Assembly: GCA_036398175.1 (NCBI GenBank) | Contig: DASWHL010000046.1 | Span: 1-21,546, forward strand | Direction: 5' to 3' | Source: JAOTWJ01 sp036398175 | Lineage (GTDB): Bacteria > Gemmatimonadota > Gemmatimonadetes > Gemmatimonadales > GWC2-71-9 | DNA: 21,546 nucleotides | In this document: piece after piece, positions 1-8,012 of the stretch | How the letters are laid out: each line of letters starts with the position of its first letter | How positions within the stretch are numbered: position 1 is the stretch's first letter | Notes under the pieces: generated by a model | Seen by the model: the letters and a program-made list of their open reading frames with translations, nothing else | Databases searched by the model: none | What the model was told of the DNA's origin: nothing | Position numbers and translations under genes: made by a program

Positions 1-194
1 CGTGGCGTCTTGGGCTCCCTGGGCGGCTTCGGCTTCCCCCGGCGCGGCGGGACGGCAGAGACCACCCGGTCCGCGGCCACCCGGCGCGTCAGGGTGCCCA
101 CGTTGCCGTTTTCGAACGCCCCCTTGGGCCCCAGGGCGATCTCTACGGTCTGTTCGCGGTAGGCGGCCGCGGGGGCGCCGTTGCCGGCGTCCAT
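1..194 (-). CDS. Unrecognised protein, N-terminal part, runs off the left edge
   Basis: The minus strand is open from an ATG at 194 to the window edge, about 64 codons. The translation starts MDAGNGAPAAAYREQ, has a mixed polar and hydrophobic stretch, and ends in a basic, proline-rich segment (PPRRGKPKPPREPK). I do not recognise the family. The ATG is the only usual start codon in this frame, but it has no clear ribosome binding site. The frame stays open upstream to about 260, so the true start is uncertain. It would be transcribed divergently from the cytochrome gene. The plus-strand frame over the same bases is alanine/proline/arginine-rich and looks like a GC-rich shadow. Confidence 0.4.
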   Translation of the reverse strand, partial: MDAGNGAPAAAYREQTVEIALGPKGAFENGNVGTLTRRVAADRVVSAVPPRRGKPKPPREPKTP

Positions 195-315
195 GGCGAC
201 GTGTACGATGCGGAACCAGACCTCGGGCTCGGCCCACCCCCGGCCGGATCTAATACTGTTACATTCGGGGAGTCCCCCCGAGCCCTCCTGGGCTCCGCGC
301 GTACGAAGGAACCCG

Positions 316-1821
316 ATGACACAACCCGGCGAACAGAAGCCGCGGCCCGAGAAAGCTCCCTCCTTGATGGAGAACTGGATCAGCCTCGCAGGGGCGATCC
401 TGGCCGGGGGCGCCTTCTTCGCGATCATCACCCTGATCGCGATTGACCTCACCTGGGGCTTCAGTACCCCGTACGTGGGGATCCTGACCTACCTGGTCAC
501 CCCGGCGTTCCTGGTGGGCGGCTTGACCCTCATCGTGCTCGGGGTGCTGGTGGAGCACCGCCGGCGCCAGCACCTCGCGCCCGGCGAGACGCCCCGGCAT
601 CCGCGCATTGACCTCAACGTCCCCCGGCACCGCAAGGCGCTCACCATCGTGGCCGTGGTGACGTTCGTCTTCCTCGTCACCACGGGCCTCGGCACGTATC
701 AGTCGTATCACTTCACCGAGTCCGTCACGTTCTGCGGGCAGACGTGCCACGCAGTGATGAACCCGGAGTACACCGCCTACCAGAACTCCCCGCACGCGCG
801 GGTCACGTGCGTCCAGTGCCACATCGGTCCGGGCGCCGGCTGGTTCGTGAAGTCCAAGCTCTCGGGCGCCTACCAGGTGTACGCCACGCTCGCCAACAAG
901 TACCCGAAGCCCATCCCGACGCCCATCGAGAACCTCCGGCCGGCCCAGGAGACCTGCGAGCAGTGCCACTGGCCGCAGAAGTTCTACGGCAACGCCGAGC
1001 GGGTGAACTACCACTACCTCTCGGACGAGACCAACCGCCCCTGGACCATCCGGCTCCTGATGAAGATCGGCGGCGGGGATCCGGAGCACGGGCGGGCGGG
1101 CGGGATCCACTGGCACATGAACATCGCGAACACCGTCGAGTACATCCACACCGACAGCGCCCGGCAGGTGATTCCCTGGGTGCGGCTGACCGCGCCCGAC
1201 GGACAGGTGACGGTCTACCAGTCGGCATCGGACCCGCTCTCGCCGCAGCAGGTGGCGGCCGCCGAGACGCGACGGATGGACTGCATTGACTGCCACAACC
1301 GGCCCTCGCACGTCTACCACGCGCCGGCGCGCGCGGTGAACCTCGCGATGAGTACCGGCCGCCTTTCCACCACGCTCCCGTCTATCAAACGGACTGCCGT
1401 GGGCCTGCTCACCGCCGAGTACGACAGCACGTCCCAGGCCCTGGCCGCCATCGAGCAGGGACTCACCGAGCAGTACCGCGACTCCCCCGACACGTCGGGC
1501 GTTCGGCAGGCCGTGACAGCGGTCCAGCGGATCTACCAGACGAACTTCTTCCCCGAGATGCGGGTCAACTGGCGGGCGTATCCCACCAACCTCGGGCACA
1601 CGATCTTCCCCGGGTGTTATCGCTGCCACGACGGCAAGCATCGGAGCGAGGACGGCCGCGTCATCGCCCACAGCTGCACCTCGTGCCACATCATCATCGC
1701 GCAGGGGAGCGGCGCCGCCGCCGACACGATCGGGCCGGAAGGGCTCGAGTTCCAGCATCCGACCAACATCGGGGAGATGTGGCGCACCGTGAACTGCGCC
1801 GTCTGTCACACGGGCGGGTAA
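316..1821 (+). CDS. NapC/NirT-type membrane-anchored multiheme cytochrome c
   Basis: 501 aa. Probably a quinol-oxidising or electron-relay cytochrome, tethered in the inner membrane with its hemes in the periplasm. Three hydrophobic segments (about 22-45, 55-78 and 109-128) precede the heme region. Seven c-heme motifs follow: an unusual CX3CH (CGQTCH, residue 140) and six CXXCH at about 165 (CVQCH), 214 (CEQCH), 323 (CIDCH), 434 (CYRCH), 454 (CTSCH) and 494 (CAVCH). The first motif is followed by AVM, as in the NapC/NrfH family, where a nearby Met can ligate heme 1. The ATG at 316 was chosen because GAAGGA lies 5 bp upstream; an in-frame ATG at 181 has no such signal. No catalytic partner such as NrfA or NapA is in the window, so the terminal acceptor is unknown. 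Family assignment is firm; physiological role is open. Confidence 0.9.
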   Translation: MTQPGEQKPRPEKAPSLMENWISLAGAILAGGAFFAIITLIAIDLTWGFSTPYVGILTYLVTPAFLVGGLTLIVLGVLVEHRRRQHLAPGETPRHPRIDLNVPRHRKALTIVAVVTFVFLVTTGLGTYQSYHFTESVTFCGQTCHAVMNPEYTAYQNSPHARVTCVQCHIGPGAGWFVKSKLSGAYQVYATLANKYPKPIPTPIENLRPAQETCEQCHWPQKFYGNAERVNYHYLSDETNRPWTIRLLMKIGGGDPEHGRAGGIHWHMNIANTVEYIHTDSARQVIPWVRLTAPDGQVTVYQSASDPLSPQQVAAAETRRMDCIDCHNRPSHVYHAPARAVNLAMSTGRLSTTLPSIKRTAVGLLTAEYDSTSQALAAIEQGLTEQYRDSPDTSGVRQAVTAVQRIYQTNFFPEMRVNWRAYPTNLGHTIFPGCYRCHDGKHRSEDGRVIAHSCTSCHIIIAQGSGAAADTIGPEGLEFQHPTNIGEMWRTVNCAVCHTGG

Positions 1822-2027
1822 CGGGCGCGACGCCGCTCGACCAGGTGGTACTCGGCCTCGGGGCTGCCTTCGGTCACCTCCTGCTTCTTCTCACCGGCGA
1901 TCATCAGCACGTTGTTCTCGACGTTCACCTCCACGTCCTCCGGGCGCAGGCCGGGCAGCTCGGCCACCACCTCGATGGCGTCCTTGGTCTCGCGGCCGGC
2001 CACGCCGGGCCAGGAAGCGGGCGGCAT
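1806..2027 (-). pseudogene. Hsp20 (alpha-crystallin) gene fragment
   Basis: A minus-strand frame of 73 codons carries an unmistakable small heat-shock protein core segment: RETKDAIEVVAELPGLRPED, then VEVNVENNVLMIAGEKKQE, then AEYHLVERR. In intact Hsp20 proteins VER is followed by a YGxFxR strand and the rest of the domain up to the C-terminal IxI tail. Here homology stops at VERR (about 1829) and the frame reads RARYPPV to a stop inside the 3' end of the cytochrome gene. The N-terminal arm is also missing: homology begins at about 1995. An ATG exists at 2027 but has only a weak ribosome binding site. About one third of the normal length remains, so I read it as a broken gene; a short expressed protein cannot be excluded. 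Confidence 0.75.
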
Positions 2028-2088
2028 GCCAGGCCCAGCTGTCAGAAATGCATACCGTATCTGCTGTGCTTGCAAACGATTAGCCGTT

Positions 2089-2118
2089 TTGGCGGAGCGC
2101 CGGCCGCCCGGGTATCTT
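2089..2118 (+). promoter_or_regulatory. Candidate promoter for the M24 peptidase gene
   Basis: TTGGCG (2089-2094) and TATCTT (2113-2118) are separated by 18 bp. Transcription would start near 2125, leaving a leader of about 26 nt before the ATG at 2151. Pattern match only. Confidence 0.35.
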
Positions 2119-2150
2119 CTCCCCCACCACCGGATCCCGTCGAGCCCGCC

Positions 2151-3500
2151 ATGACGCCGCTTCGATTCCTCGCCATCCTGGTCGCCCTGCCTGTCCTCAC
2201 CGCGGCCGCCCAACCCGTCCCTGAACGGCCGCTGGGAACGATGCGGGAACAGGCCGCCGTTCAGCAGCGATGGCTCGAGGCCCGCCTCGAGCAGAACCTC
2301 CCCGCCGTCATGCGCGCGCAAGGCGTGGACATGTGGGTGGTCGCGATGCGGGAGTACAACGAGGATCCCGTGTTCCGGGCGCTCGTCTCCCCGACGACGT
2401 TTGCCGCCCGGCGGCGCTCGATCTACGTGTTCTACGATCGCGGACCCGCGCTGGGCGTGGAGCGGCTCGCGCTCGGCGGCACCAGCCAGGGAGGCCTGTT
2501 CCGGGCCGTGCGGGACAGCGAGTCCGCACCGGACGGTCGCCCCCGGGAGCTCTGGGGCAAGGCGCAGTGGGACTTCTTCGGGCGGATCGTGCGCGAGCGC
2601 AACCCGGCGGCCATTGCCGTCAACATCTCCCACGAGCACAACTTCGGGGACGGCCTCTCGGCCGGCGAATGGGAGCAGCTGCAGGCGGCCCTCGGGCCGG
2701 AGTTGTCGGCCAGGGTCGTGCGCCGCGAGCGGCTCGCGATTGACTACCTGTCCCTTCGCGTGCCGGACATGCTCCCCACGTTCCGCCGAACCCAGGAGCT
2801 GGCGCACGAGATCATCGCCACGGCCTTCTCCAACGCCGTGATCACGCCGGGCGTCACCACCACGGACGACGTGGTCTGGTGGATGCGCCAGCGCCTGGCC
2901 GATCTCGGGCTCACCACGTGGTTCCAGCCGAGCGTGGACGTGCAGCGGCGCGGGGTGGTCATGCAGGACTCGGTGGCGCCGGTCATCCTGCGCGGAGACA
3001 TCCTGCACTGCGACTTCGGGATCACCGCGCTCGGTCTGAACACCGATACCCAGCACATGGGGTACGTGCTGCGGGACGGCGAGGCGGCGCCACCGCCCGG
3101 CCTCCGGGCGGCGCTCGCCGCGAGCAACCGGCTCCAGGACATCGCCATGGCCGAGATGCGGCCGGGGCGGACCGGCAACGAGGCCCTGGCGGCCACGCTC
3201 GCGCGGATGCGTGCCGCCGGCTTGGACGGCACGGTCTACAGTCACCCGGTGGGCGACCACGGCCATGGGGCCGGCCCGCTGATCGGGATGTGGGACCGGC
3301 AGGACGGCGTGCCCGGTCGCGGCGACGTCCCCATCCTCGCCGGCACCTGGTTTTCCATCGAGCTCCAGGCGGCCACGTCAGTGCCCGAGTGGGACGGGCA
3401 GCGCGTTCGCTCGATGCAGGAAGAAGACGCGGCGATGGACGCCGACGGCGTGATTACGTGGGTCCTCGGTCGCCAAACCGAGTATCACCTGGTGCGGTGA
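2151..3500 (+). CDS. Secreted M24-family metallopeptidase (Xaa-Pro peptidase-like)
   Basis: 449 aa. A hydrophobic signal peptide (MTPLRFLAILVALPVLTAAA, then Q) predicts export. Residues about 30-210 are a poorly conserved N-terminal domain; the pita-bread M24 domain follows from about 215. All five metal ligands are in family order: Asp288 (HCDFG), Asp299 (NTDT), His365 (SHPVG), Glu404 (FSIEL) and Glu425 (QEED). His372 sits seven residues after the ligand His, where MetAP and aminopeptidase P have a catalytic His. This supports an active dinuclear metallopeptidase, probably acting on proline-containing peptides; the substrate is inferred from the family. The start is the ATG just before the signal peptide; the frame is open further upstream without a signal sequence. 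The next gene begins 11 bp downstream, suggesting co-transcription. Confidence 0.88.
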   Translation: MTPLRFLAILVALPVLTAAAQPVPERPLGTMREQAAVQQRWLEARLEQNLPAVMRAQGVDMWVVAMREYNEDPVFRALVSPTTFAARRRSIYVFYDRGPALGVERLALGGTSQGGLFRAVRDSESAPDGRPRELWGKAQWDFFGRIVRERNPAAIAVNISHEHNFGDGLSAGEWEQLQAALGPELSARVVRRERLAIDYLSLRVPDMLPTFRRTQELAHEIIATAFSNAVITPGVTTTDDVVWWMRQRLADLGLTTWFQPSVDVQRRGVVMQDSVAPVILRGDILHCDFGITALGLNTDTQHMGYVLRDGEAAPPPGLRAALAASNRLQDIAMAEMRPGRTGNEALAATLARMRAAGLDGTVYSHPVGDHGHGAGPLIGMWDRQDGVPGRGDVPILAGTWFSIELQAATSVPEWDGQRVRSMQEEDAAMDADGVITWVLGRQTEYHLVR

Positions 3501-3511
3501 CCTCCGGGACC

Positions 3512-4597
3512 ATGGACCTCTCCGACCTGCCGACCCCCGCCCTGCTGCTCGACCTGGACCGGGTCGAGCGCAACCTCGCGCGGATGGCGGCGCGCTGCCG
3601 CGACCTGGGCGTGGCCCTGCGGCCCCACCTCAAGACGCACAAGTGCGTCGAGCTGGCCCAGCGGCAGCGCGTGCATGGCGCCGGGGGGGTCACCGTCTCG
3701 ACGCTCGTGGAGGCGCGCGTCTTCGCCGACCACGGATTCGACGACATCACGTGGGCCTTCCCCGTCATCCTGAGCCGGCTCCCCGAGGTGCGCGCCCTGG
3801 CGGATCGCGTGACGCTCCGGCTCTTCGTGGACGGGCCGGAAGCCCTCGACGCGCTCGAGCGCGAGGAGTTCCCGTTTCACGTGTGGCTGAAGCTCGACTG
3901 CGGGTATCACCGCGCGGGGCTCGACCCCTCGAGCCCCGCGACGCTGGCCCTGGCCCGGCGCCTCGCCGCGTCCCCCCGGCTGCGGTTCGACGGGGTCGCC
4001 ACGCATTCCGGACACGCGTATCACACGGCGGGCCGGGACCGCATCGCCGCGGTGGCCGAGGACGAGCGACGCGCGGTCGCGGAGTTCCGGGATCGCCTGG
4101 CGGGCGAGGGAATGCAGGTCTCCGGCTCGGTGGGGTCCACACCCGCCATGTCCTGCGTCGAGCGGCTGGACGGCGTCACCGAGGCGCGCCCGGGCAACTA
4201 CGTGTTCTACGACGCGATGCAGGTGGGGCTCGAGGTATGCTCGCCGGCGGACTGTGGCGTGTCGGTCCTCGCGAGCGTGGTCTCGGCACAGCCGGGGGCG
4301 GCGCACTGCGTCGTGGATGCGGGGGCGCTGGCCCTCTCGAAGGACGCCGGCCACCCCGGCCCGGTCCCGGCCATGGGATGGATCTACGACGACTACCCGG
4401 CCGGAACGCTGCGCTCGGACGCGCGGCTCACGGCGCTGAGCCAGGAGCACGGCGTACTGTCCGCGCGGCTGCCCGTCGGGGCGCGCGTTCGGATCCTGCC
4501 CAACCACTCCTGCCTGACCGCGGCCTGTTTCGACGAGTACCACGTGGTGCGGGCCGGCCAGGTCGTGGATCGCTGGAAGATCTGGCGCGGTCGCTGA
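3512..4597 (+). CDS. PLP-dependent D-threonine aldolase / D-serine dehydratase-like protein
   Basis: 361 aa. Fold-type III PLP enzyme with an alanine-racemase-like N-terminal barrel. The N-terminal pattern TPALLLDLDRVERNL and the PLP lysine motif RPHLKTHK (Lys41) are typical. Near the C-terminus PNHSCLTA supplies His332 and Cys334, which match the metal-binding His/Cys pair of D-serine dehydratase and D-threonine aldolase. It should cleave or dehydrate a D-beta-hydroxy amino acid using PLP and a divalent metal; which substrate cannot be read from sequence. It follows the M24 peptidase by 11 bp and ends 3 bp before the convergent histidine fusion gene. No signal peptide, so cytoplasmic. Confidence 0.88.
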   Translation: MDLSDLPTPALLLDLDRVERNLARMAARCRDLGVALRPHLKTHKCVELAQRQRVHGAGGVTVSTLVEARVFADHGFDDITWAFPVILSRLPEVRALADRVTLRLFVDGPEALDALEREEFPFHVWLKLDCGYHRAGLDPSSPATLALARRLAASPRLRFDGVATHSGHAYHTAGRDRIAAVAEDERRAVAEFRDRLAGEGMQVSGSVGSTPAMSCVERLDGVTEARPGNYVFYDAMQVGLEVCSPADCGVSVLASVVSAQPGAAHCVVDAGALALSKDAGHPGPVPAMGWIYDDYPAGTLRSDARLTALSQEHGVLSARLPVGARVRILPNHSCLTAACFDEYHVVRAGQVVDRWKIWRGR

Positions 4598-4600
4598 GCC

Positions 4601-5839
4601 TCACGCACCCGGGCGGCGGCGGCGCGACTCCAGCTCCGTGATCACCGCGGCGAGCGACACATCCCGCGCGGCGAGGTCCACCAGCACATGGTACAGCAGG
4701 TCGGCCGCCTCCCACCGGATGCCGGCGGGCGTATCCGCGTCCACCAGCTCGTGCGCCTCCTCGATGATCTTCGCCCGCCGGGTCACCCCGTCCGTCAGCA
4801 AGCGTGCGGTATAGCTCCCGTCCTCGGCGTTCGCGGCCCGCTCCGCGATCACCTGCTCGAGCTGCGCGAGGGAGAACGGCCGTTCGCCAAAGCACGAGGC
4901 CGTGCCGCGATGACACGCCGGCCCCGCGGGCTCGACCAGGAACAGGATCGCGTCGCGGTCGCAGTCCACCTCGACGCGGACCAGCCGCGGCGTGTTCCCC
5001 GATTCCTCGCCCTTGCGCCATCGCCCGCGGCGCCGCGAGTGCAGCACGACGTCGCCGGTTTCGACGGACTCCACCAGCGTCTCCCGCGTCGAGTGCGCCA
5101 TCAGCAGGACCCGCCCATCCCGCGCGTCCTGCACGACCGTCGGCACCGGGCCGTCGTCCTTCGGGAACTCCACGACGGCGGCGAGTCCCTCCCCCAGGCC
5201 GATCGCGCCCCGGTACAGTGCCATGCCCACCTGGGCATCCACCCCCATCCGATCCAGGGCCTGGATCTCGTCCGCCCCCCGGATCCCGCCGGCCGCGGTC
5301 ACCGGCTTTCCGACGGCCTGGGCCAGGGCCTGGACGCGGGTGAGATCCACACCGGCTTGGGTGCCCTCCCGCTCCACGATCGTATACAGGAATCCACCCA
5401 CGTACGGCTCCAGGCGCCGAGCCCGCTCCAGCGGCGACTCCGCCAGCTCGCGCTCCCAGCCCTGGTCCACCACGCGGCCGTCGCGCGCGTCCACCGCCGC
5501 CATCAGCCGCGCGGCGGGAAACTCCTGGAGAAACGCCGGCTCGGCGGCGGTCCCGATGATGAGCCGGCGTGCGCCCGCGCGCAGCAGGCGCCGGCCGCGT
5601 TCGAGGTCGCGGATGCCGCCGCCCACGCGGCATGGCGCCAGCGCGCAGAGTTCCTCGATCAGGGAGAGATTGTCCCCGGTCCCGCGCGCCGCGTCGAGGT
5701 CAATCACGGCAATTTCCCCCACGCGGCCGAAGCGGCGCGCGAGCTCGCGCGGATGCTCGTCCGCCACCAGCTCGAGCTCGCGTCCCCCGCGTAGCTGCAC
5801 CGCCTGGCCCCGGACCAGATCAATGCTGGGGATCAGCAT
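4601..5839 (-). CDS. hisA/hisI/hisE: HisA-HisI-HisE triple-domain fusion of histidine biosynthesis
   Basis: 412 aa in one uninterrupted frame. Residues 1 to about 225 are HisA (ProFAR isomerase): Asp7 in PSIDLV, Asp117 in AAVDARDG and Thr153 in FLYT match the family catalytic positions, and phosphate loops VGGGIRD and AAGGIRG are intact. Residues about 230-320 are HisI (PRA-CH cyclohydrolase) with VDCDRD, GPACH and SCF, giving zinc cysteines 293, 309 and 316. Residues about 322-412 are HisE (PRA-PH pyrophosphohydrolase): EDGSYTARLL and KIIEEAHEL. The protein would carry pathway steps 2, 3 and 4, which are consecutive reactions. HisIE fusions are common; HisA joined to both is not an arrangement I know. 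A strong Shine-Dalgarno (GGAGG, about 9 bp upstream) lies inside the end of the hisF remnant, which overlaps this start by 7 bp. Confidence 0.93.
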   Translation of the reverse strand: MLIPSIDLVRGQAVQLRGGRELELVADEHPRELARRFGRVGEIAVIDLDAARGTGDNLSLIEELCALAPCRVGGGIRDLERGRRLLRAGARRLIIGTAAEPAFLQEFPAARLMAAVDARDGRVVDQGWERELAESPLERARRLEPYVGGFLYTIVEREGTQAGVDLTRVQALAQAVGKPVTAAGGIRGADEIQALDRMGVDAQVGMALYRGAIGLGEGLAAVVEFPKDDGPVPTVVQDARDGRVLLMAHSTRETLVESVETGDVVLHSRRRGRWRKGEESGNTPRLVRVEVDCDRDAILFLVEPAGPACHRGTASCFGERPFSLAQLEQVIAERAANAEDGSYTARLLTDGVTRRAKIIEEAHELVDADTPAGIRWEAADLLYHVLVDLAARDVSLAAVITELESRRRRPGA

Positions 5840-6123
5840 GGCCGCACCTCCACTCCGTGCGCCTGCAGGTATCGTTTCCCATCGCCCACGCGGCAGGAAC
5901 CGTCATGGAAGATTCCGGCGCCGAGCGCCGCGCCCGCCCGGCCCTCCGTGGCGACGTCGAACCCCTGCCGGGTGCCGTCGGCGTCAATCACGTTGAGCAG
6001 GATCTCGCCGGCGCCCGCCGCCGCCCCCGCCCGCGCCAGGTCCACCGCGTCCACGGTCGTATCCTCCCGGCCCCCTCGCCGTGTCGCAACGCACCGATCG
6101 GCGGTGACGTGCCGTGCATCCAA
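5833..6123 (-). pseudogene. hisF: hisF remnant lacking the N-terminal half and an internal segment
   Basis: The frame 6123-5833 (TTG first codon, 96 codons) aligns with the C-terminal half of HisF, the cyclase subunit of imidazole glycerol phosphate synthase. Recognisable pieces are LDARHV (strand 5, containing the Asp equivalent to Asp130 of T. maritima HisF), TTVDAVDLARAGAAAGAGE, ILLNVIDADGTRQGFD (strand 6), and GRAGAALGAGIFHDG to KRYLQAHGVEVR (strand 8 to C-terminus). About 125 N-terminal residues, including the other catalytic Asp, are absent. About 30 residues between GFD and ATEGRAG, including the strand-7 phosphate loop (ASGGAG in the family), are also deleted. This cannot be a working cyclase. 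The frame is still open and still overlaps the hisA start, so decay is incomplete or the 3' end is kept for the hisA ribosome binding site. Confidence 0.85.
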
Positions 6124-6124
6124 C

Positions 6125-6157
6125 GATCCCCCGGGGCGGCGCCGGCCCCGGGGGATC
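6125..6157 (-). terminator. Strong hairpin after the amidohydrolase gene
   Basis: A perfect 12-bp inverted repeat, GATCCCCCGGGG (6125-6136) and its complement (6146-6157), surrounds a 9-nt loop. It lies 29 bp past the amidohydrolase stop and 2 bp before the hisF remnant. There is no T-tract on either side, so intrinsic termination is uncertain; it could also be an RNA-stabilising hairpin. Confidence 0.5.
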
Positions 6158-6186
6158 GCGATTCGTCGTGACTGCCGGAACCACCG

Positions 6187-7827
6187 TCAAGTTCCGTCGC
6201 GCCGGAACACCACGCGCCCTTCGACCATCGTGAGGTCCACGCGCGCCCGATCGAGCTGCTCCGGCGGCATCGTCCGGAGGTCGCCGCTCAGCACCACGAG
6301 ATCCGCGTACTTCCCCGGCTCGAGCGTGCCCAGATCGCCTTCGCGCCCCGCCGCGCGGGCGGCGGCCCGGGTGTAGGCGGCCAGCGCCTCGTCCACCGTG
6401 ATCCGTTGCTCCGGTACCCAGCCCTCCGGATGCGCCCCGTCCAGCGTCCGCCGCGTGACGGCGGCGTAGATGCCGTACAGCGGATCCAGCGGGGCCACGG
6501 TCCAGTCGCTGCCGAACGCCACCGTGGCGCCCGCGTCCATCAGGTCGCGGAACGCGTACGTCGTACGGATGCGCTCGGGACCGATGCGCTTTTCCGCCCA
6601 GCGCCCGTCGTCAATGGCGTGGTACGGCTGCATGGCGGCGATGACGCCGTCCCGGGCGAAGCGCGCGATGGCGTCGCGCGTGAGGTGCTGCGCGTGCTCG
6701 ATGCGGAATCCGGGGTCCGGGGCGGACCCCGCGCCCCGCGCGGCGGCGAACGCGTCCAGCAGCCAGTCGTTGGCGCGGTCGCCGATGGCGTGCACCACGA
6801 CGTGCAGGCCCGCGCCGTGGGCGGCGAGGATCTGCGCCCGCAGGGCGGCGGTGTCGGTGACCATGAGTCCGGACGTTGCGGGTGCGTCCGCGTACGGCTG
6901 GTAGAACCAGGCGGTGGTGGATCCCAGGGAGCCGTCCACGAATCCCTTGACCGCGCCCCACGCGAGACGGTCGTCCCCGCGCCCGTGGCGCGCGACGTAC
7001 GTCCTGAGCCGCTCCCACGTGGCAATCGGGACCGCGGCGTAGACCCGGAGCGGAAGGCGATCGGCGGCCGCCGCCCGGCGATAGGTCTCGAGGCCCGCCC
7101 AGCTCCCCATGTCCGTGACGTGCGTGACGCCCCGTGCGACGGCATGGCGAGCCGCGGCGTCGAGCGCCCGGTCGAGCTCGAGCTCCGTTCGCGCGGGCAC
7201 GGCCCGCGCCACCAGCGCCATCGCTTCGTCCTTGAGCACGCCGGTGGGCGCACCGGTGGCGTCCCGCACGATGGTCCCGCCGGGCGGGTCGGGCGTCGTG
7301 GCGGTGACGCCGGCGAGCGCGAGCGCGCGACTGTTGGCGAGCGCCATGTGCCCGTCGAGGCGGCTCACGAAGACCGGCGTTTCGGCCGTGACTGCGTCAA
7401 TCCAGTCCCGGCGCGGCAGCTCGCCACCCCACAGCTCGTGATCCCACGTCCCGCCGGTCATCCACTCGCCCGGGTGGGTGGCGGCAAAGGCCCCGATGCG
7501 GCGCGCAAACTCCGCGGGCGTGCCCGCGTCCCGCAGCTGCACCCCGGCAAGCCCGAAGCCGCCATCCAGGAAGTGCGTGTGGCTGTCCAGCAGGCCCGGG
7601 ACGACGAAGCGCCCCCGCAGGTCCACACGCTCGCTGCCCGATCCCGCCCACCGCTCCACGTCGTCCGTGGTACCGACAGCCACCACCCGGCCGGCCCGCA
7701 CCGCGATCGCGGACGCCGTGTCCCCAGTCCCGGTCCAGATCCGGCCATTCACCAGGACCAGATCCGCGGGCCCGTTGCAGGCCGCCAGTCCGATCATCGC
7801 CACCGCCACCCCCACTCGCCCATTCAC
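6187..7827 (-). CDS. Lipoprotein amidohydrolase, YtcJ-like (amidohydrolase_3)
   Basis: 546 aa from a GTG at 7827, preceded by GAGGGG about 7 bp upstream. The N-terminus is a lipoprotein signal with lipobox LAAC (Cys17), so the enzyme is probably anchored to a membrane on the periplasmic side. A longer frame to 7917 adds a non-signal-like extension and was not used. Amidohydrolase metal-site motifs are complete and in order: DSHTHF (His83, His85), a Lys in VKGFVDGS, His in VVVHAIGD, His in RIEHAQH and the final Asp in FGSDW. The C-terminal small beta domain ends in the family signature LEPGKYADLVVL. The substrate cannot be inferred; YtcJ-like proteins include exoenzyme-type hydrolases of N-acylated or cyclic amides. 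No operon partner is evident. Confidence 0.9.
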   Translation of the reverse strand: MNGRVGVAVAMIGLAACNGPADLVLVNGRIWTGTGDTASAIAVRAGRVVAVGTTDDVERWAGSGSERVDLRGRFVVPGLLDSHTHFLDGGFGLAGVQLRDAGTPAEFARRIGAFAATHPGEWMTGGTWDHELWGGELPRRDWIDAVTAETPVFVSRLDGHMALANSRALALAGVTATTPDPPGGTIVRDATGAPTGVLKDEAMALVARAVPARTELELDRALDAAARHAVARGVTHVTDMGSWAGLETYRRAAAADRLPLRVYAAVPIATWERLRTYVARHGRGDDRLAWGAVKGFVDGSLGSTTAWFYQPYADAPATSGLMVTDTAALRAQILAAHGAGLHVVVHAIGDRANDWLLDAFAAARGAGSAPDPGFRIEHAQHLTRDAIARFARDGVIAAMQPYHAIDDGRWAEKRIGPERIRTTYAFRDLMDAGATVAFGSDWTVAPLDPLYGIYAAVTRRTLDGAHPEGWVPEQRITVDEALAAYTRAAARAAGREGDLGTLEPGKYADLVVLSGDLRTMPPEQLDRARVDLTMVEGRVVFRRDGT

Positions 7828-8012
7828 CCCGTTACCCCTCGTGCCGTGGTCCGGGCGGAAAGATCGCGCGCGGGACCCGGCGCCGCCAACGATCACCGCG
7901 CTCGGTGGACCGGCCAACGCCCGGAGCCGGGGGCGTAGCCCAAAACCGAGCCGTGCCTGGTGACATTGTCATAATGACCTGTACTGCCAGGATGGCGTTG
8001 CGTCAGCACGAT

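Noticed and set aside
259..1809. Long minus-strand open frame opposite the cytochrome gene
   Set aside because: Its translation is the low-complexity Arg/Gly/Val/Pro-rich shadow typical of GC-rich genes; the plus strand has seven heme motifs.
2028..3266. Minus-strand frame opposite the M24 peptidase, continuous with the Hsp20 fragment
   Set aside because: Only the part below about 2000 has Hsp20 similarity; the rest is the antisense shadow of a clear M24 gene.
5833..6123. hisF remnant as a simple frameshift of an intact hisF
   Set aside because: The missing N-terminal half is not found in any frame upstream; 6124-6186 holds a hairpin and then the amidohydrolase gene, so the sequence is truly absent.
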